A stretch of DNA of 64,000 nucleotides from Robertkochia marina (GCF_004799345.1 NZ_SSMC01000001.1:1488001-1552000); one strand, 5' to 3'. Positions 18,065 to 28,304 are shown, counted from the first letter of the stretch. The notes: generated by a model not told the origin, from the sequence alone. Numbers and translations are program-made.

Positions 18065-18934
18065 CTAAAATTATTGTTAACAAACACAAATATCCCTTAG
18101 TATTTTATTAACAGGCTTCTTAATTATCAAAGCTTGTTTTTACAAAGTGTTGCCCATGGGTAGCTATCGGAATTCTTGATTTTTGTTTCGGGTGCAGCTC
18201 ATGTTGCTTCTCAGTTATTGTTTTCACTCATATTTTAAGTAACTGAAATACAGAGGTGTGTGGGTTTTAATCGTTTTATGGGGTGCTGTTGCGCTGGGGA
18301 GTTATATGCAGTAAATAAGTGTTTCCGGATTTGGTTTTTAAGACCCTGAACCCTTGTTAACACTATTCTTAATTTTATGATAATTTCTCAAAAAATAATT
18401 TAAAAATGTTGAGGGTTGGTATGTTTGGAGTCCTTTGATCAGGTATTTTGCTTATTAGGGTCGCGAAGGGTGGTGTGGTTGTTTTAGGTGGTTTGTGTGA
18501 TTGCGGTGTAGTTCATGGTGCGTTACTGTTACCTTTAAACAGAATAAGTGGCAAATGGAAAAAGTGATTATGTGGGCAGGGTACAAGAAAAGATCGTTTG
18601 GGTTCTGTGTTTTTTAAGGCTGGAAGTTGATGGTTTTTTATTGCTGTTTATTTCTATTGTGAGATCTCTTGTTTTTTTCGATATATATTAAGGAGTGATG
18701 ACGGTTCAAACGATACTTTTTGTTAAGGGAAATGTGCTTATTCAGAAAGGTTGGATATTGATAGTGAATATTGATCGCGATGACTGTAAAAACGCCTGCA
18801 TCTGCGTGATGTAGATTTGCGCTAAGTTCATGAGTGATTCCAGGGAATGTGTCTTCAAAGGGTTTCCGGGCATGCTTTTTTAGATGAAGGAGTTTTTTTA
18901 TGTATTATTGTTTCTCGACCTTAACAAATGTATT
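18065..18934. other. Gene-free G/T-rich spacer
   Basis: About 870 bases without a credible reading frame on either strand. From about 18420 the plus strand is conspicuously rich in G and T (for example GGTGGTGTGGTTGTTTTAGG near 18470). An octamer ATATTGAT is repeated 13 bases apart near 18760. It must contain the promoter of the SusC gene on one side and that of the secreted protein on the other, but neither matches the consensus well. A decayed gene or a non-coding RNA is possible; nothing shows either. Confidence 0.5.
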
Positions 18935-19663
18935 ATGAGGAATATACTGTGTCTACTTGTTTTTATGATGTTTTTATTGCCAGTGCAAAACATCAGCTGT
19001 CAAACGCCCGGAACTACGGCAGACCTTTTTCAGTTATCTGAAGAGTTGGGAAATTTAATTCGGCAGGTAGATCATGAGAATGCTGTTGATAACGATTTGA
19101 AGGTTGCGGGGTCTCGTTATGCAGATGACCGTTTTAAAGAATCTGTTCTTTATCTGGGAGGTAAGGAAATACCCGGTGTCTATGCAAGGTTTGATGCGCT
19201 GAATGGAGTTATGGAAATAAAAATAAACATCTCTGATTCTGAAAATGAGGTGTATGTGGTAAAAAAGGACCCGGAGATACGATGTAAGATCGGGGATGAT
19301 CTCTATGTTTATTCAGAATATAGCTCAGATGAAGGCAGGCAAAATGGCTATTTACTTGCATTGGTTACTGATGGGGATTACAGGTTGTTTAAAAAACAGT
19401 GGGTTTATTTCCGGGAGGGCAGAGATTCCGGGGACCCTCTGAAAGGGAGTGTTCCAAACAGATTTATTCTTAAAGAGGAGGTGCTTGTCGGTGTGAACAG
19501 AGAGTTGCCCAAGCTGGTTAAGATGAGAAGAAATAAGGTACTTGAAATGTTGCCCGAGCAAGAGGTGGCTGCAGCTCGAAGTTTTCTCAGTGAAAAAGGT
19601 TATGATCTTAAGGAAGAAGCTGAGCTGGTGACCTTTTTCCAGGCCTTGAATGCAGGCTTTTGA
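18935..19663 (+). CDS. Secreted protein of unknown function
   Basis: The protein has about 242 residues from the ATG at 18935 (MRNILCLLVFMMFLLPVQ), preferred over the ATG at 18884 because it gives a proper signal peptide, whereas the longer form would begin with an extra hydrophobic stretch. The signal ends near NISCQ, so it may be a lipoprotein with a weak lipobox or a periplasmic protein. The mature part is alpha/beta with FKESVLYLGGKEIPGVYARFDALNGVMEI, then beta strands around KCKIGDDLYVYSE-like residues, and a helical C terminus (ARSFLSEKGYDLKEEAELVTFFQALN). It stands alone between two gene-poor spacers. I do not recognise the family with certainty. Confidence 0.65.
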   Translation: MRNILCLLVFMMFLLPVQNISCQTPGTTADLFQLSEELGNLIRQVDHENAVDNDLKVAGSRYADDRFKESVLYLGGKEIPGVYARFDALNGVMEIKINISDSENEVYVVKKDPEIRCKIGDDLYVYSEYSSDEGRQNGYLLALVTDGDYRLFKKQWVYFREGRDSGDPLKGSVPNRFILKEEVLVGVNRELPKLVKMRRNKVLEMLPEQEVAAARSFLSEKGYDLKEEAELVTFFQALNAGF

Positions 19664-19890
19664 TTTTTTTTCCAGGGTTGCAATTTTTTTACGGTCAATA
19701 GTGTCATGGACATTGATCATGGTCTTAAACTTCTACAGGAGGCTGTGTTTTTTGTTTATTGGATCAACGTCTCATGTGGATCTACCTGATCATTTCAGGT
19801 GTTGAGTTAGAATTCTTCCATCGGATCTCCATTCCTGACTGCTTTTTTTGGAATAACATGAAAGTAGGTTGAAAATTAATCATTTAAGAT
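19664..19890. other. Non-coding spacer upstream of the ribosomal promoter
   Basis: No gene seen. A small hairpin (ACCTGA pairing with TCAGGT near 19785-19801) lacks a T tail, so it is not a terminator. Nothing else is recognisable before the rpsL promoter. Confidence 0.5.
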
Positions 19891-19920
19891 TTGATTTATT
19901 AGTATTTATTCCTACCTTTG
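19891..19920 (+). promoter_or_regulatory. rpsL promoter, exact Bacteroidota consensus
   Basis: TTG at 19891-19893, a 19-base spacer, then TACCTTTG at 19913-19920. This matches the primary-sigma consensus TTG-N19-TAnnTTTG exactly. It drives rpsL and probably the downstream str genes. Confidence 0.85.
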
Positions 19921-19923
19921 CCG

Positions 19924-19990
19924 ACCTCAAAACGGCATGTACTTCTGTCTCAGGAGGTTCTGTGTCCAAGCCAGACGTGGGTTTTGAGGA
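19924..19990 (+). promoter_or_regulatory. Structured 5' leader of rpsL (candidate ribosomal-protein leader)
   Basis: Right after the promoter, CCTCAAAAC (19925-19933) pairs perfectly with GTTTTGAGG (19981-19989), closing a region of about 47 bases. Inside, ACTTC can pair with GAGGT and TCTG with CAGA, giving a two-armed or junction-like fold. The location, start of transcript to about 30 bases before the rpsL ATG, is typical of autoregulatory ribosomal-protein leaders. The binding protein (S12, S7 or another) is not known. Confidence 0.6.
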
Positions 19991-20020
19991 TATAAAATAA
20001 TATTTATTGTAAAGTAAATT

Positions 20021-20395
20021 ATGCCAACAATTTCACAATTAGTACGAAAAGGAAGAGCCAAGATTACTAAGAAGAGTAAATCGGCTGCTTTGGATTCGTG
20101 TCCTCAGAGAAGAGGGGTTTGTACGCGTGTTTACACCACTACACCTAAGAAGCCGAACTCGGCTATGCGTAAGGTGGCAAGGGTACGTCTTACCAACGGT
20201 AAGGAAGTAAACGCTTACATCCCAGGAGAGGGTCACAATTTACAAGAGCACTCGATAGTATTAGTAAGAGGCGGAAGGGTAAAAGACTTACCGGGAGTTA
20301 GGTATCACATCGTTCGTGGTGCTCTGGATACTGCAGGTGTTCAGGGAAGAACGCAAAGGAGATCTAAGTACGGTGCTAAACGCCCTAAAAAGTAA
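20021..20395 (+). CDS. rpsL: 30S ribosomal protein S12
   Basis: The 124-residue protein of the decoding centre carries the signature [17 protein letters not shown] and [13 protein letters not shown]. The lysines equivalent to E. coli K42 and K87 are intact, so no streptomycin-resistance substitution is seen at those sites. It is first gene of the str cluster, behind a consensus promoter and folded leader; rpsG follows after 22 bp. Neither rpoB nor rpoC lies upstream. Confidence 0.98.
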   Translation: MPTISQLVRKGRAKITKKSKSAALDSCPQRRGVCTRVYTTTPKKPNSAMRKVARVRLTNGKEVNAYIPGEGHNLQEHSIVLVRGGRVKDLPGVRYHIVRGALDTAGVQGRTQRRSKYGAKRPKK

Positions 20396-20417
20396 TTAAA
20401 ACTTTTAAAAAGAAAAC

Positions 20418-20894
20418 ATGAGAAAAAGACAGGCTAAAAAGAGACCTCTTTTGCCGGATCCTAGGTTTAACGATCAGCTGGTAACACGCTTCGTTAACAT
20501 GATGATGTGGGATGGTAAAAAGTCTATTGCATTTAAAGTTTTCTACGATGCTATCGATATAGTGGAGGAGAAGAAACAGGATGATGAAAAGACCGCGCTT
20601 GAGATCTGGAAAGATGCATTATCAAACGTTATGCCTCACGTAGAGGTGAGAAGTAGACGTGTTGGAGGAGCTACCTTCCAGATTCCTATGCAGATCAGAC
20701 CTGACAGAAAGGTATCTATGGCGATGAAGTGGCTTATCGGTTATGCTCGTAAGAGAAATGAGAAGTCTATGGCACTTCGTCTTGCCAATGAAATTCTTGC
20801 TGCATCTAAAGAAGAAGGTGCTGCAGTGAAGAAACGTGTGGATACGCACAAGATGGCTGAAGCGAACAAGGCGTTCTCTCACTTTAGATTTTAA
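20418..20894 (+). CDS. rpsG: 30S ribosomal protein S7
   Basis: The 158-residue protein organises the 3' major domain of 16S rRNA. Recognised by [43 protein letters not shown] and the C-terminal [16 protein letters not shown]. Normal length. It lies between rpsL and fusA with 22-bp gaps. In E. coli S7 represses this operon; whether it does so here is not visible. Confidence 0.98.
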   Translation: MRKRQAKKRPLLPDPRFNDQLVTRFVNMMMWDGKKSIAFKVFYDAIDIVEEKKQDDEKTALEIWKDALSNVMPHVEVRSRRVGGATFQIPMQIRPDRKVSMAMKWLIGYARKRNEKSMALRLANEILAASKEEGAAVKKRVDTHKMAEANKAFSHFRF

Positions 20895-20916
20895 CCGAAA
20901 ACCGAACATTTAGAAA

Positions 20917-23046
20917 ATGGCACAAAGAGATTTAAAATATACAAGGAATATTGGTATTGCTGCGCACATTGATGCCGGTAAGACCACTACTACCGAGCGT
21001 ATCCTTTTCTATACAGGGATAAGTCACAAGATCGGTGAGGTGCACGATGGTGCAGCTACGATGGACTGGATGGAGCAAGAGCAGGAGCGAGGAATTACCA
21101 TTACCTCTGCTGCAACTACTTGTACCTGGAAATTCCCGATGGAAAAAGGGCAGCCTCTTCCGAATGCTAAAGATTATCACTTTAATATTATCGATACTCC
21201 CGGCCACGTTGACTTTACCGTAGAGGTAAACCGTTCGCTGAGAGTACTTGATGGATTGGTATTCTTATTTAGTGCGGTTGACGGGGTGGAGCCACAGTCG
21301 GAAACTAACTGGAGGCTTGCCGATAACTATAATGTACCGCGTATCGGGTTCGTTAATAAAATGGACCGTCAGGGTTCAAACTTCCTGGCAGTTTGTAAGC
21401 AGGTAAAAGAGATGCTTGGTTCTAAAGCCGTGCCGCTTGTTCTTCCTATTGGAGAAGAGGCCGACTTTAAAGGTATCGTTGACCTGGTTAAAAACCGTGC
21501 TATCATATGGCACGAAGACAACTTCGGATCTACTTTTGACGAGGTGGACATTCCTGCCGAAATGCAGGAAGAAGTTGATATGTACAGAGCACAGCTTATT
21601 GAGGCTGTAGCCGAGTATGATGAAGAGCTTATGGAGAAGTTCTTCGAAGATGAGAACTCTATTACTGAAGATGAGATTCACGCTGCTGTACGCGCTGCAG
21701 TAATGGATCTGAGCTTCGTACCAATGGTATGTGGTTCTTCTTTCAAGAATAAAGGAGTTCAGTTCTTGCTTGACTGTGTTTGTCGTTACCTGCCTTCTCC
21801 TGTAGATAAGGAGGCGATTGTTGGTACCAACCCTGATACAGAAGAAGAGATCAGCCGTAAGCCAAGTGTTGATGCTCCTTTTGCTGCACTAGCATTTAAG
21901 ATCGCTACTGACCCGTTCGTAGGTCGTCTGGCTTTCTTCCGTGCTTATTCAGGTAGACTAGATGCAGGATCTTACGTATTGAACAATCGTTCAGGTAAAA
22001 AAGAGCGTATCTCTCGTATTTATCAGATGCACTCTAACAAGCAAAATGCAATTGACTTTATCGAAGCAGGAGACATTGGAGCTGCTGTTGGATTTAAAGA
22101 TATTAAGACAGGTGATACCCTGAGTGATGAGAAGCACCCAATTGTATTGGAGAGTATGAACTTCCCTGACCCTGTGATCGGTATCGCTGTTGAGCCTAAG
22201 ACGAAGGCGGATGTTGATAAGCTTGGTATGGCGTTGGCAAAACTTGCTGAAGAGGATCCGACGTTCCAGGTTAAAACAGATGAAGCTTCAGGTCAGACCA
22301 TTATCTCAGGTATGGGTGAGCTTCACCTTGATATTATTGTTGACCGTCTTAAGCGTGAGTTTAAGGTAGAAGTGAACCAAGGTCAGCCTCAGGTAGAGTA
22401 CAAAGAAGCTATTACCGGTAAAGCAGATCACAGAGAGGTGTACAAGAAGCAAACCGGTGGTCGTGGTAAATTTGCAGATATCGTATTTACCATGGAGCCT
22501 GCTGAAGAAGGTAAAGCCGGACTTGAGTTTGTGAACGAGGTTAAAGGAGGTAATATTCCTAAGGAATTCATTCCATCGGTTGAAAAAGGATTCAAGATGG
22601 CTATGAAGAACGGACCTCTTGCAGGATTTGAGATGGATGCCATGAAGGTGACCCTGAAGGATGGATCTTTCCACCCTGTGGATTCTGATCAGCTATCGTT
22701 CGAGCTTGCTGCCAAGCTTGGTTACAAGGAGGCTGCCAGAGCCGCAAGAGCGATTATCATGGAACCGATCATGAAGCTCGAGGTGCTTACTCCGGAAGAA
22801 AACATGGGTGATATTGTTGGTGACCTTAACCGTCGTCGCGGTCAGGTGAACAACATGAGCGACCGTGCCGGATCTAAGGTGATCAAGGCAGAGGTACCGT
22901 TATCTGAGATGTTCGGATATGTGACTTCGCTTAGAACCCTTTCTTCAGGTAGAGCTACTTCTACTATGGAATTCTCTCACTATGCAGAAACTCCTTCGAA
23001 TATTGCCGAAGAAGTGATCAAAGCAGCTAAAGGAGTTAATGCTTAA
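20917..23046 (+). CDS. fusA: Elongation factor G
   Basis: The 709-residue translocation GTPase has G1 AHIDAGKT (16-23), the G3 motif DTPGHVDF, G4 NKMD, and the domain IV/V blocks [12 protein letters not shown] and [16 protein letters not shown]. Full length and intact. It catalyses translocation of tRNA and mRNA and, with RRF, ribosome recycling. tuf is absent between fusA and rpsJ, unlike the E. coli order. Confidence 0.98.
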   Translation: MAQRDLKYTRNIGIAAHIDAGKTTTTERILFYTGISHKIGEVHDGAATMDWMEQEQERGITITSAATTCTWKFPMEKGQPLPNAKDYHFNIIDTPGHVDFTVEVNRSLRVLDGLVFLFSAVDGVEPQSETNWRLADNYNVPRIGFVNKMDRQGSNFLAVCKQVKEMLGSKAVPLVLPIGEEADFKGIVDLVKNRAIIWHEDNFGSTFDEVDIPAEMQEEVDMYRAQLIEAVAEYDEELMEKFFEDENSITEDEIHAAVRAAVMDLSFVPMVCGSSFKNKGVQFLLDCVCRYLPSPVDKEAIVGTNPDTEEEISRKPSVDAPFAALAFKIATDPFVGRLAFFRAYSGRLDAGSYVLNNRSGKKERISRIYQMHSNKQNAIDFIEAGDIGAAVGFKDIKTGDTLSDEKHPIVLESMNFPDPVIGIAVEPKTKADVDKLGMALAKLAEEDPTFQVKTDEASGQTIISGMGELHLDIIVDRLKREFKVEVNQGQPQVEYKEAITGKADHREVYKKQTGGRGKFADIVFTMEPAEEGKAGLEFVNEVKGGNIPKEFIPSVEKGFKMAMKNGPLAGFEMDAMKVTLKDGSFHPVDSDQLSFELAAKLGYKEAARAARAIIMEPIMKLEVLTPEENMGDIVGDLNRRRGQVNNMSDRAGSKVIKAEVPLSEMFGYVTSLRTLSSGRATSTMEFSHYAETPSNIAEEVIKAAKGVNA

Positions 23047-23057
23047 ATCTAAAGAAA

Positions 23058-23363
23058 ATGAGTCAGAAAATCAGAATAAAGTTAAAGTCGTACGATCACA
23101 ACCTGGTAGATAAATCTGCAGAGAAGATTGTAAAAACGGTAAAAACTACCGGCGCTGTGGTAACAGGGCCTATCCCGTTACCTACTCACAAAAAGATCTT
23201 TACCGTACTGCGTTCTCCTCACGTAAACAAAAAGTCGAGAGAGCAGTTTCAGTTGAGTTCTTACAAAAGACTTCTTGATATCTACAGCTCTTCTTCGAAA
23301 ACCATCGATGCGCTGATGAAGCTTGAGCTTCCAAGCGGGGTTGAGGTAGAGATCAAGGTGTAA
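23058..23363 (+). CDS. rpsJ: 30S ribosomal protein S10
   Basis: The 101-residue protein has the family blocks [40 protein letters not shown] and [10 protein letters not shown]. It is 11 bp behind fusA. A terminator-like hairpin follows within 115 bases, so rpsJ is the last gene before a probable attenuation point rather than the uninterrupted first gene of an S10 operon. It may also act in transcription antitermination with NusB, as known for S10 generally. Confidence 0.98.
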   Translation: MSQKIRIKLKSYDHNLVDKSAEKIVKTVKTTGAVVTGPIPLPTHKKIFTVLRSPHVNKKSREQFQLSSYKRLLDIYSSSSKTIDALMKLELPSGVEVEIKV

Positions 23364-23369
23364 GTTCTC

Positions 23370-23415
23370 AGGTGTGCCACCGGAAGGGGTTGCACGACAT
23401 GTCCGGAGCGATTCG
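23370..23415 (+). promoter_or_regulatory. Folded segment downstream of rpsJ
   Basis: GTGC (23374-23377 region) can pair with GCAC (23392-23395), and CCGGA (23380-23384) with TCCGG (23402-23406). These helices cross each other, so they are either alternative folds or a pseudoknot. The segment ends with GAGCGATTCG, which recurs exactly at 23520-23529 just before rplC. It may be the sensing part of an attenuator acting on the terminator that follows. Confidence 0.35.
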
Positions 23416-23439
23416 CAAAGGAAAAACGGAAAAAATACA

Positions 23440-23476
23440 TTCAGGGTTGAAAGTATTTTGACCCTGAAGTTTTTTT
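23440..23476 (+). terminator. Terminator or attenuator between rpsJ and rplC
   Basis: TTCAGGGT (23440-23447) pairs perfectly with ACCCTGAA (23461-23468) across a 13-base loop. It is followed by G and seven T. It is a complete rho-independent terminator inside the ribosomal gene array, ahead of 28 further genes, so either a second promoter lies between it and rplC or readthrough is regulated. Confidence 0.75.
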
Positions 23477-23502
23477 AAATAGTTCGTATTTATATTAACA
23501 AA

Positions 23503-23534
23503 GACCGGAAATCGGAATAGAGCGATTCGAGGTC
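23503..23534 (+). promoter_or_regulatory. Hairpin in the rplC leader
   Basis: GACC (23503-23506) pairs with GGTC (23531-23534). Inside, CGGAAT can pair with ATTCG (one bulge). The 3' arm contains the second copy of GAGCGATTCG. It ends 17 bases before the chosen rplC start and could affect rplC translation. Confidence 0.35.
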
Positions 23535-23551
23535 ATTAAATGAAAATTAGA

Positions 23552-24169
23552 ATGTCTGGGTTAATTGGAAAGAAAATTGGTATGACCAGTCTGTTCGATG
23601 AGAACGGGAAGAATATTCCTTGTACTGTTATCGAAGCTGGACCATGCGTAGTTACCCAAGTCAGAACCAATGAGGTTGACGGGTATGAGGCTCTTCAACT
23701 TGGTTTCGATGACAAGGCAGAAAAACATGCTAGCAAGGCTGAACTAGGTCATGCTAAAAAAGCAGGTACTGCTCCAAAAAAACAAGTTGTCGAATTCCAG
23801 GATTTTGAAGGTGAGTACAAATTAGGCGATACTTTGACAGTAGAGCAATTTCAAGCAGGAGAATTTGTTGATGTAAGTGGTACATCAAAAGGAAAAGGAT
23901 TCCAGGGTGTTGTTAAAAGACACGGCTTTGGAGGTGTTGGGCAGGCCACTCACGGGCAGCACAACCGTCTGAGAGCACCGGGATCTATTGGAGCTGCATC
24001 GTATCCGGCACGTGTATTCAAAGGAATGCGCATGGCAGGACAGATGGGTGCAGAAAAAGTAACAGTACAAAACCTAAAAGTATTGAAAGTGGTTCCTGAG
24101 AAAAACCTTTTAGTGGTTAAAGGGTGTGTTCCGGGTCACAAGAATGCTTATGTAATCATTCAGAAGTAA
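23552..24169 (+). CDS. rplC: 50S ribosomal protein L3
   Basis: The protein has 205 residues from [15 protein letters not shown], the usual N terminus of L3 in this phylum. An ATG four codons earlier (23540) is possible. The signatures [19 protein letters not shown] and [15 protein letters not shown] lie near the peptidyl-transferase centre. Its TAA overlaps the rplD ATG (TAATG), coupling the two. It is first gene after the internal terminator. Confidence 0.97.
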   Translation: MSGLIGKKIGMTSLFDENGKNIPCTVIEAGPCVVTQVRTNEVDGYEALQLGFDDKAEKHASKAELGHAKKAGTAPKKQVVEFQDFEGEYKLGDTLTVEQFQAGEFVDVSGTSKGKGFQGVVKRHGFGGVGQATHGQHNRLRAPGSIGAASYPARVFKGMRMAGQMGAEKVTVQNLKVLKVVPEKNLLVVKGCVPGHKNAYVIIQK

Positions 24170-24798
24170 TGGAAGTAGCAGTATTAGATAAGAACGGAAA
24201 AGAAACTGGAAGAAAGGTTAGTCTTTCTGATTCAGTTTTTGGAATAGAACCAAGCGATCACGCTGTTTATCTGGATGTTAAGCAGTACCTGGCTAACCAA
24301 CGTCAGGGAACACACAAGGCTAAAGAGCGTGCTGAGATCGCCGGGAGTACCCGTAAGATCAAGAAGCAAAAAGGGACAGGTACAGCTCGTGCGGGAAGTA
24401 TCAAGTCGCCAGTCTTTAAAGGAGGTGGACGTATTTTTGGTCCAAGACCAAAAGACTACACCCAGAAGTTGACCAAAGGATTGAAGAAACTAGCCAGAAG
24501 ATCTGCGCTTTCTGCCAAGGCAAAAGACAATCAGATCATGGTAGTTGAAGACTTCAACTTCGAGTCTCCTAAAACCAAAGATTTTGCTTCTGTGCTGAAA
24601 GCCTTAGGGTTAGAAGGCAAAAAGTCTTTGTTCGTCTTGGGTGATGCAAATAAAAATGTATATTTGTCGTCGCGCAATTTGAAGGCCTCAGAAGTCGTAA
24701 CTCCTTCAGAATTAAACACTTACAAGATAGTTAACGCTAAAAGTGTGGTGTTTTTTGAGGGTTCACTGGAAGGTATTGTGTCGAATTTAAGTAAATAA
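24169..24798 (+). CDS. rplD: 50S ribosomal protein L4
   Basis: The 209-residue protein starts at the ATG overlapping the rplC stop. A longer frame from 24124 would run inside rplC and is not supported. Recognised by [27 protein letters not shown] (tunnel-lining loop, about residues 60-85) and ARRSALSAK. In E. coli L4 represses the S10 operon by attenuation and translational control, which is relevant to the terminator upstream of rplC. rplW follows with another TAATG overlap. Confidence 0.97.
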   Translation: MEVAVLDKNGKETGRKVSLSDSVFGIEPSDHAVYLDVKQYLANQRQGTHKAKERAEIAGSTRKIKKQKGTGTARAGSIKSPVFKGGGRIFGPRPKDYTQKLTKGLKKLARRSALSAKAKDNQIMVVEDFNFESPKTKDFASVLKALGLEGKKSLFVLGDANKNVYLSSRNLKASEVVTPSELNTYKIVNAKSVVFFEGSLEGIVSNLSK

Positions 24799-25097
24799 TG
24801 AAACCCATGAGTGTGTTAATTAAGCCTATTATTACGGAAAAAGCAACCGCAGACAGCGAGTTGAATAATCGTTATGGTTTCCTGGTTGATACCAGAGCAA
24901 ACAAGATCGAGATCAAGAATGCGGTTGAGGCTGCCTATGGTGTTTCTGTTGAAAAAGTTCGCACAATGAATTACGGGCCTAAGCGTAGTACCCGTTACAC
25001 AAAAAGCGGCATCCAAAACGGAAAAACCAACGCTTATAAAAAAGCAATCGTTCAGGTAGCTGAAGGAGAGATTATTGATTTTTATAGCAATATTTAA
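24798..25097 (+). CDS. rplW: 50S ribosomal protein L23
   Basis: The 99-residue tunnel-exit protein docks trigger factor and SRP. Blocks: [35 protein letters not shown]. The start chosen overlaps the rplD stop by one base; MSVLIKP three codons later is the alternative. Eleven bases precede rplB. Confidence 0.97.
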   Translation: MKPMSVLIKPIITEKATADSELNNRYGFLVDTRANKIEIKNAVEAAYGVSVEKVRTMNYGPKRSTRYTKSGIQNGKTNAYKKAIVQVAEGEIIDFYSNI

Positions 25098-25108
25098 TTA
25101 GAGACGGA

Positions 25109-25933
25109 ATGTCAGTTAGAAAATTAAAACCAGTTACTCCTGCACAGCGATTTAGAGTAGTGAACGGATTTGACGCGATCACTACTGATAAGCCGGAGAA
25201 GAGCTTGCTCGCTCCGTTAAAAAAGTCGGGAGGTAGAAACAGTCAAGGTAAGATGACCATGCGCTACAAAGGTGGTGGTCACAAGAGAAAGTATCGTGTT
25301 ATCGATTTCAAAAGAGCTAATACAGGTGTTGAGGCTACTGTGGAGTCGATCCAGTACGATCCAAACAGAACTGCGTTTATTGCATTGATCGTTTACAAAG
25401 GCGGAGAGAAGAGCTATATCATTGCTCAGAACGGACTTCAGGTAGGTCAGACCGTAGTGTCTGGAACCGGAGTTGCTCCTGAGATCGGAAATGCAATGCC
25501 TTTAAGTGAGGTGCCTTTAGGTACTATTATTTCTTGTATTGAACTGCGTCCCGGACAGGGTGCGGTTATGGCACGTTCAGCAGGTGCGTTCGCACAGTTG
25601 ATGGCCAGAGAGGGTAAATACGCTACCATTAAACTGCCATCGGGAGAAACCCGTATGGTATTAGCCGATTGTATGGCTACCATTGGTGCGGTATCTAACT
25701 CTGACCACCAGTTGATCGTTTCAGGTAAGGCAGGTAGAAAACGCTGGTTAGGTAGAAGACCTAGAACAAGACCAGTTGTGATGAACCCTGTTGATCACCC
25801 AATGGGTGGTGGTGAAGGAAGAGCTTCCGGAGGTCACCCAAGATCAAGAAAAGGCTTGCCTGCTAAAGGCTTTAGAACACGTTCTAAGACCAAGGCAAGT
25901 AATAAGTACATTGTAGAACGTAGAAAGAAATAA
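25109..25933 (+). CDS. rplB: 50S ribosomal protein L2
   Basis: The 274-residue protein is needed for subunit association and peptidyl transfer. Conserved [13 protein letters not shown] near the C terminus carries the functionally important His. Other blocks: [19 protein letters not shown] and [19 protein letters not shown]. Full length. Confidence 0.98.
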   Translation: MSVRKLKPVTPAQRFRVVNGFDAITTDKPEKSLLAPLKKSGGRNSQGKMTMRYKGGGHKRKYRVIDFKRANTGVEATVESIQYDPNRTAFIALIVYKGGEKSYIIAQNGLQVGQTVVSGTGVAPEIGNAMPLSEVPLGTIISCIELRPGQGAVMARSAGAFAQLMAREGKYATIKLPSGETRMVLADCMATIGAVSNSDHQLIVSGKAGRKRWLGRRPRTRPVVMNPVDHPMGGGEGRASGGHPRSRKGLPAKGFRTRSKTKASNKYIVERRKK

Positions 25934-25944
25934 AGTATTAAAAG

Positions 25945-26223
25945 ATGGCACGTTCATTAAAAAAAGGACCTTACGTTCACTATAAATTAGAGAAGAAAGT
26001 TCAACAAAATGTTGAATCAGGTAAGAAGACCGTTATCAAAACCTGGAGCAGGGCGTCAATGATTACGCCAGACTTCGTAGGGCAGACCATAGCGGTACAT
26101 AATGGTCGCCAGTTCGTTCCTGTATATGTTACAGAGAACATGGTGGGTCATAAGTTAGGAGAATTTTCACCAACACGATCGTTCAGAGGTCATGCGGGTG
26201 CGAAAAATAAAGGAAAAAAATAA
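25945..26223 (+). CDS. rpsS: 30S ribosomal protein S19
   Basis: The 92-residue protein of the 30S head carries [51 protein letters not shown] and [14 protein letters not shown]. It lies between rplB and rplV with gaps near 10 bp. Confidence 0.98.
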   Translation: MARSLKKGPYVHYKLEKKVQQNVESGKKTVIKTWSRASMITPDFVGQTIAVHNGRQFVPVYVTENMVGHKLGEFSPTRSFRGHAGAKNKGKK

Positions 26224-26232
26224 TAAGTAGCC

Positions 26233-26640
26233 ATGGGAGTTCGTAAAAGAGAAAAAGCAGAGCAAATAAAAGAAGCTAAGAAGAGCTTAGCATTTGCAAA
26301 GTTGAATAACTGCCCTACTTCTCCACGTAAGATGAGACTTGTTGCTGATCTTGTAAGAGGGGAGAAGGTGGAAAAGGCGCTTGCTATTTTGAGATTTAGC
26401 CAAAAGGAGGCTTCAGGCCGTCTGGAAAAACTGGTTCTTTCTGCCATTGCCAACTGGCAGGCAAAGAACGAAGAAGCCAGCCTTGAGGATGCAGATTTAT
26501 TCATTAAGGAGATCCGTGTGGACGGAGGAACGATGCTTAAGCGTTTGCGTCCTGCACCACAGGGTCGTGCTCACAGAATCAGAAAACGTTCCAACCACGT
26601 TACTGTCGTGCTTGGTTCTAACAATAATACACAAAGTTAA
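26233..26640 (+). CDS. rplV: 50S ribosomal protein L22
   Basis: The 135-residue protein is somewhat longer than the E. coli protein because of an N-terminal extension rich in Lys and Glu ([17 protein letters not shown]). The core reads [25 protein letters not shown]. The beta-hairpin that lines the exit tunnel, where macrolide-resistance changes occur, reads [19 protein letters not shown] without visible deletion. Confidence 0.97.
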   Translation: MGVRKREKAEQIKEAKKSLAFAKLNNCPTSPRKMRLVADLVRGEKVEKALAILRFSQKEASGRLEKLVLSAIANWQAKNEEASLEDADLFIKEIRVDGGTMLKRLRPAPQGRAHRIRKRSNHVTVVLGSNNNTQS

Positions 26641-26653
26641 TTAGATAGATAGT

Positions 26654-27376
26654 ATGGGACAAAAGACAAATCCAATCGGAAATCGCCTTGGTATCATCAG
26701 AGGATGGGAGTCCAACTGGTACGGAGGTAATGACTATGGAGATAAGCTTGCTGAAGACGATAAGATCAGAAAGTATATCCATGCACGTCTTTCTAAAGCT
26801 AGTGTATCGAGAGTGATCATTGAGCGTACTTTAAAGCTTGTAACCGTTACTATCACCACTGCCCGTCCTGGTATTATTATCGGGAAAGGCGGTCAGGAGG
26901 TAGACAAGCTGAAAGAGGAGCTTAAAAAGATCACAGACAAGGAAGTTCAGATCAACATCTTTGAGATCAAAAGACCGGAACTTGATGCTAATCTTGTTGC
27001 TTCAAGCATCGCACGTCAGATCGAGAATCGTATCTCGTATCGTCGTGCAATCAAAATGGCTATCGCTGCAGCAATGAGAATGAACGCCGAAGGTATCAAG
27101 ATCCAGATCTCCGGGCGTTTGAACGGTGCTGAAATGGCGCGTTCAGAAGCCTATAAAGATGGTCGTATTCCATTGTCAACATTCAGAGCTGATATTGATT
27201 ATGCGCTTGAAGAGGCTCACACTACCTATGGTAGATTGGGTATCAAGGTATGGATCATGAAAGGCGAGGTTTACGGAAAGAGAGATCTTTCTCCTTTAAC
27301 CGGAATGTCTAAGAAGCAAGGTAAAGGTGGAGCTGGAAACAACTCCGGAAGAGGTAAAGCTCGTCGCAGAAAGTAA
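26654..27376 (+). CDS. rpsC: 30S ribosomal protein S3
   Basis: The 240-residue protein of the mRNA entry channel has a KH-type RNA-binding domain with GIIIGKGG (73-80), then [23 protein letters not shown]. The C-terminal tail is Gly/Lys/Arg-rich. It begins [18 protein letters not shown] as usual in this phylum. Confidence 0.98.
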   Translation: MGQKTNPIGNRLGIIRGWESNWYGGNDYGDKLAEDDKIRKYIHARLSKASVSRVIIERTLKLVTVTITTARPGIIIGKGGQEVDKLKEELKKITDKEVQINIFEIKRPELDANLVASSIARQIENRISYRRAIKMAIAAAMRMNAEGIKIQISGRLNGAEMARSEAYKDGRIPLSTFRADIDYALEEAHTTYGRLGIKVWIMKGEVYGKRDLSPLTGMSKKQGKGGAGNNSGRGKARRRK

Positions 27377-27395
27377 TTTTTTAAAGTAAAAGAAA

Positions 27396-27815
27396 ATGTT
27401 ACAGCCTAAAAGAACAAAATACCGTAAGCAGCAAAAAGGCCGAATGAAAGGGGTGTCTCAAAGAGGGAACCAACTTTCAAACGGAATGTTCGGGATCAAG
27501 TCTTTAGATTCACAGTTCATCACTTCGCGTCAGATCGAGGCGGCTCGTGTGGCTGCCACCCGTTTTATGAAAAGGGAAGGTCAGCTTTGGATCAAAATTT
27601 TCCCGGATAAGCCTATTACAAAGAAGCCTTTAGAGGTGCGTATGGGTAAAGGTAAGGGTGCCCCAGAATATTGGGCAGCTGTTGTGAAACCAGGTCGAAT
27701 CATGTTTGAAGTAGGTGGTGTGCCTATGGACGTTGCTAAAGAAGCACTGCGTCTTGCCGCTCAGAAACTGCCTGTAAGAACCAAATTCGTAGTAGCCAGG
27801 GATTATTCCGCTTAA
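27396..27815 (+). CDS. rplP: 50S ribosomal protein L16
   Basis: The 139-residue protein binds near the A-site tRNA elbow. Blocks: [43 protein letters not shown] and [22 protein letters not shown]. The segment [12 protein letters not shown]-like region is slightly family specific. Normal length. Confidence 0.98.
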   Translation: MLQPKRTKYRKQQKGRMKGVSQRGNQLSNGMFGIKSLDSQFITSRQIEAARVAATRFMKREGQLWIKIFPDKPITKKPLEVRMGKGKGAPEYWAAVVKPGRIMFEVGGVPMDVAKEALRLAAQKLPVRTKFVVARDYSA

Positions 27816-27835
27816 TTCATTAGAGTAAGAAGATC

Positions 27836-28027
27836 ATGAAACAATCAGAGATTAGAGAATTGTCTACTGCTGAGCTACAGGAAAAGCTTGGTGATTATAA
27901 GAAACAATATGCAGATCTGAAACTGGCTCACGCCATTCAGCCTTTGGAAAACCCGATTCAATTGCGTTCAGCAAGAAGAACCGTGGCCCGTTTGGCAACT
28001 GAGCTTACTAAAAGAGAATTACAATAA
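27836..28027 (+). CDS. rpmC: 50S ribosomal protein L29
   Basis: The 63-residue, two-helix protein lies near the tunnel exit. It begins MKQSEIRELSTAELQEKL and ends RRTVARLATELTKREL. It lies between rplP and rpsQ in the canonical order. Confidence 0.96.
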   Translation: MKQSEIRELSTAELQEKLGDYKKQYADLKLAHAIQPLENPIQLRSARRTVARLATELTKRELQ

Positions 28028-28044
28028 TTCGATTCTGCTAAGAG

Positions 28045-28302
28045 ATGGAAAATAGAAATTTAAGAAAAGAAAGAATAGGGGTAGTTACCAGTAACAAAAT
28101 GCAGAAATCGATCGTGGTTTCTGAGGTGAAACGTGTAAAGCACCCTATGTACGGTAAGTTCGTGTTAAAGACAAAGAAATATGTCGCACACGACGAAAAA
28201 GAAGATTGCAACATTGGTGATACCGTTCGGATCATGGAAACTCGTCCGTTGAGTAAAACTAAATGTTGGAGATTAGTTGAAATCATTGAAAGAGCTAAAT
28301 AA
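28045..28302 (+). CDS. rpsQ: 30S ribosomal protein S17
   Basis: The 85-residue OB-fold protein carries [19 protein letters not shown] and [19 protein letters not shown]. It is followed after two bases by rplN, indicating tight translational coupling. Confidence 0.97.
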   Translation: MENRNLRKERIGVVTSNKMQKSIVVSEVKRVKHPMYGKFVLKTKKYVAHDEKEDCNIGDTVRIMETRPLSKTKCWRLVEIIERAK

Positions 28303-28304
28303 TT

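Noticed and set aside
18065-18934. Search for tRNA, insertion sequence or CRISPR in the large spacer
   Set aside because: No cloverleaf, no terminal inverted repeats with a transposase and no regularly spaced repeats were found.
24124-24168. Longer start for rplD inside rplC
   Set aside because: The extension would encode shadow residues of rplC; the TAATG overlap at 24169 gives the usual L4 N terminus.
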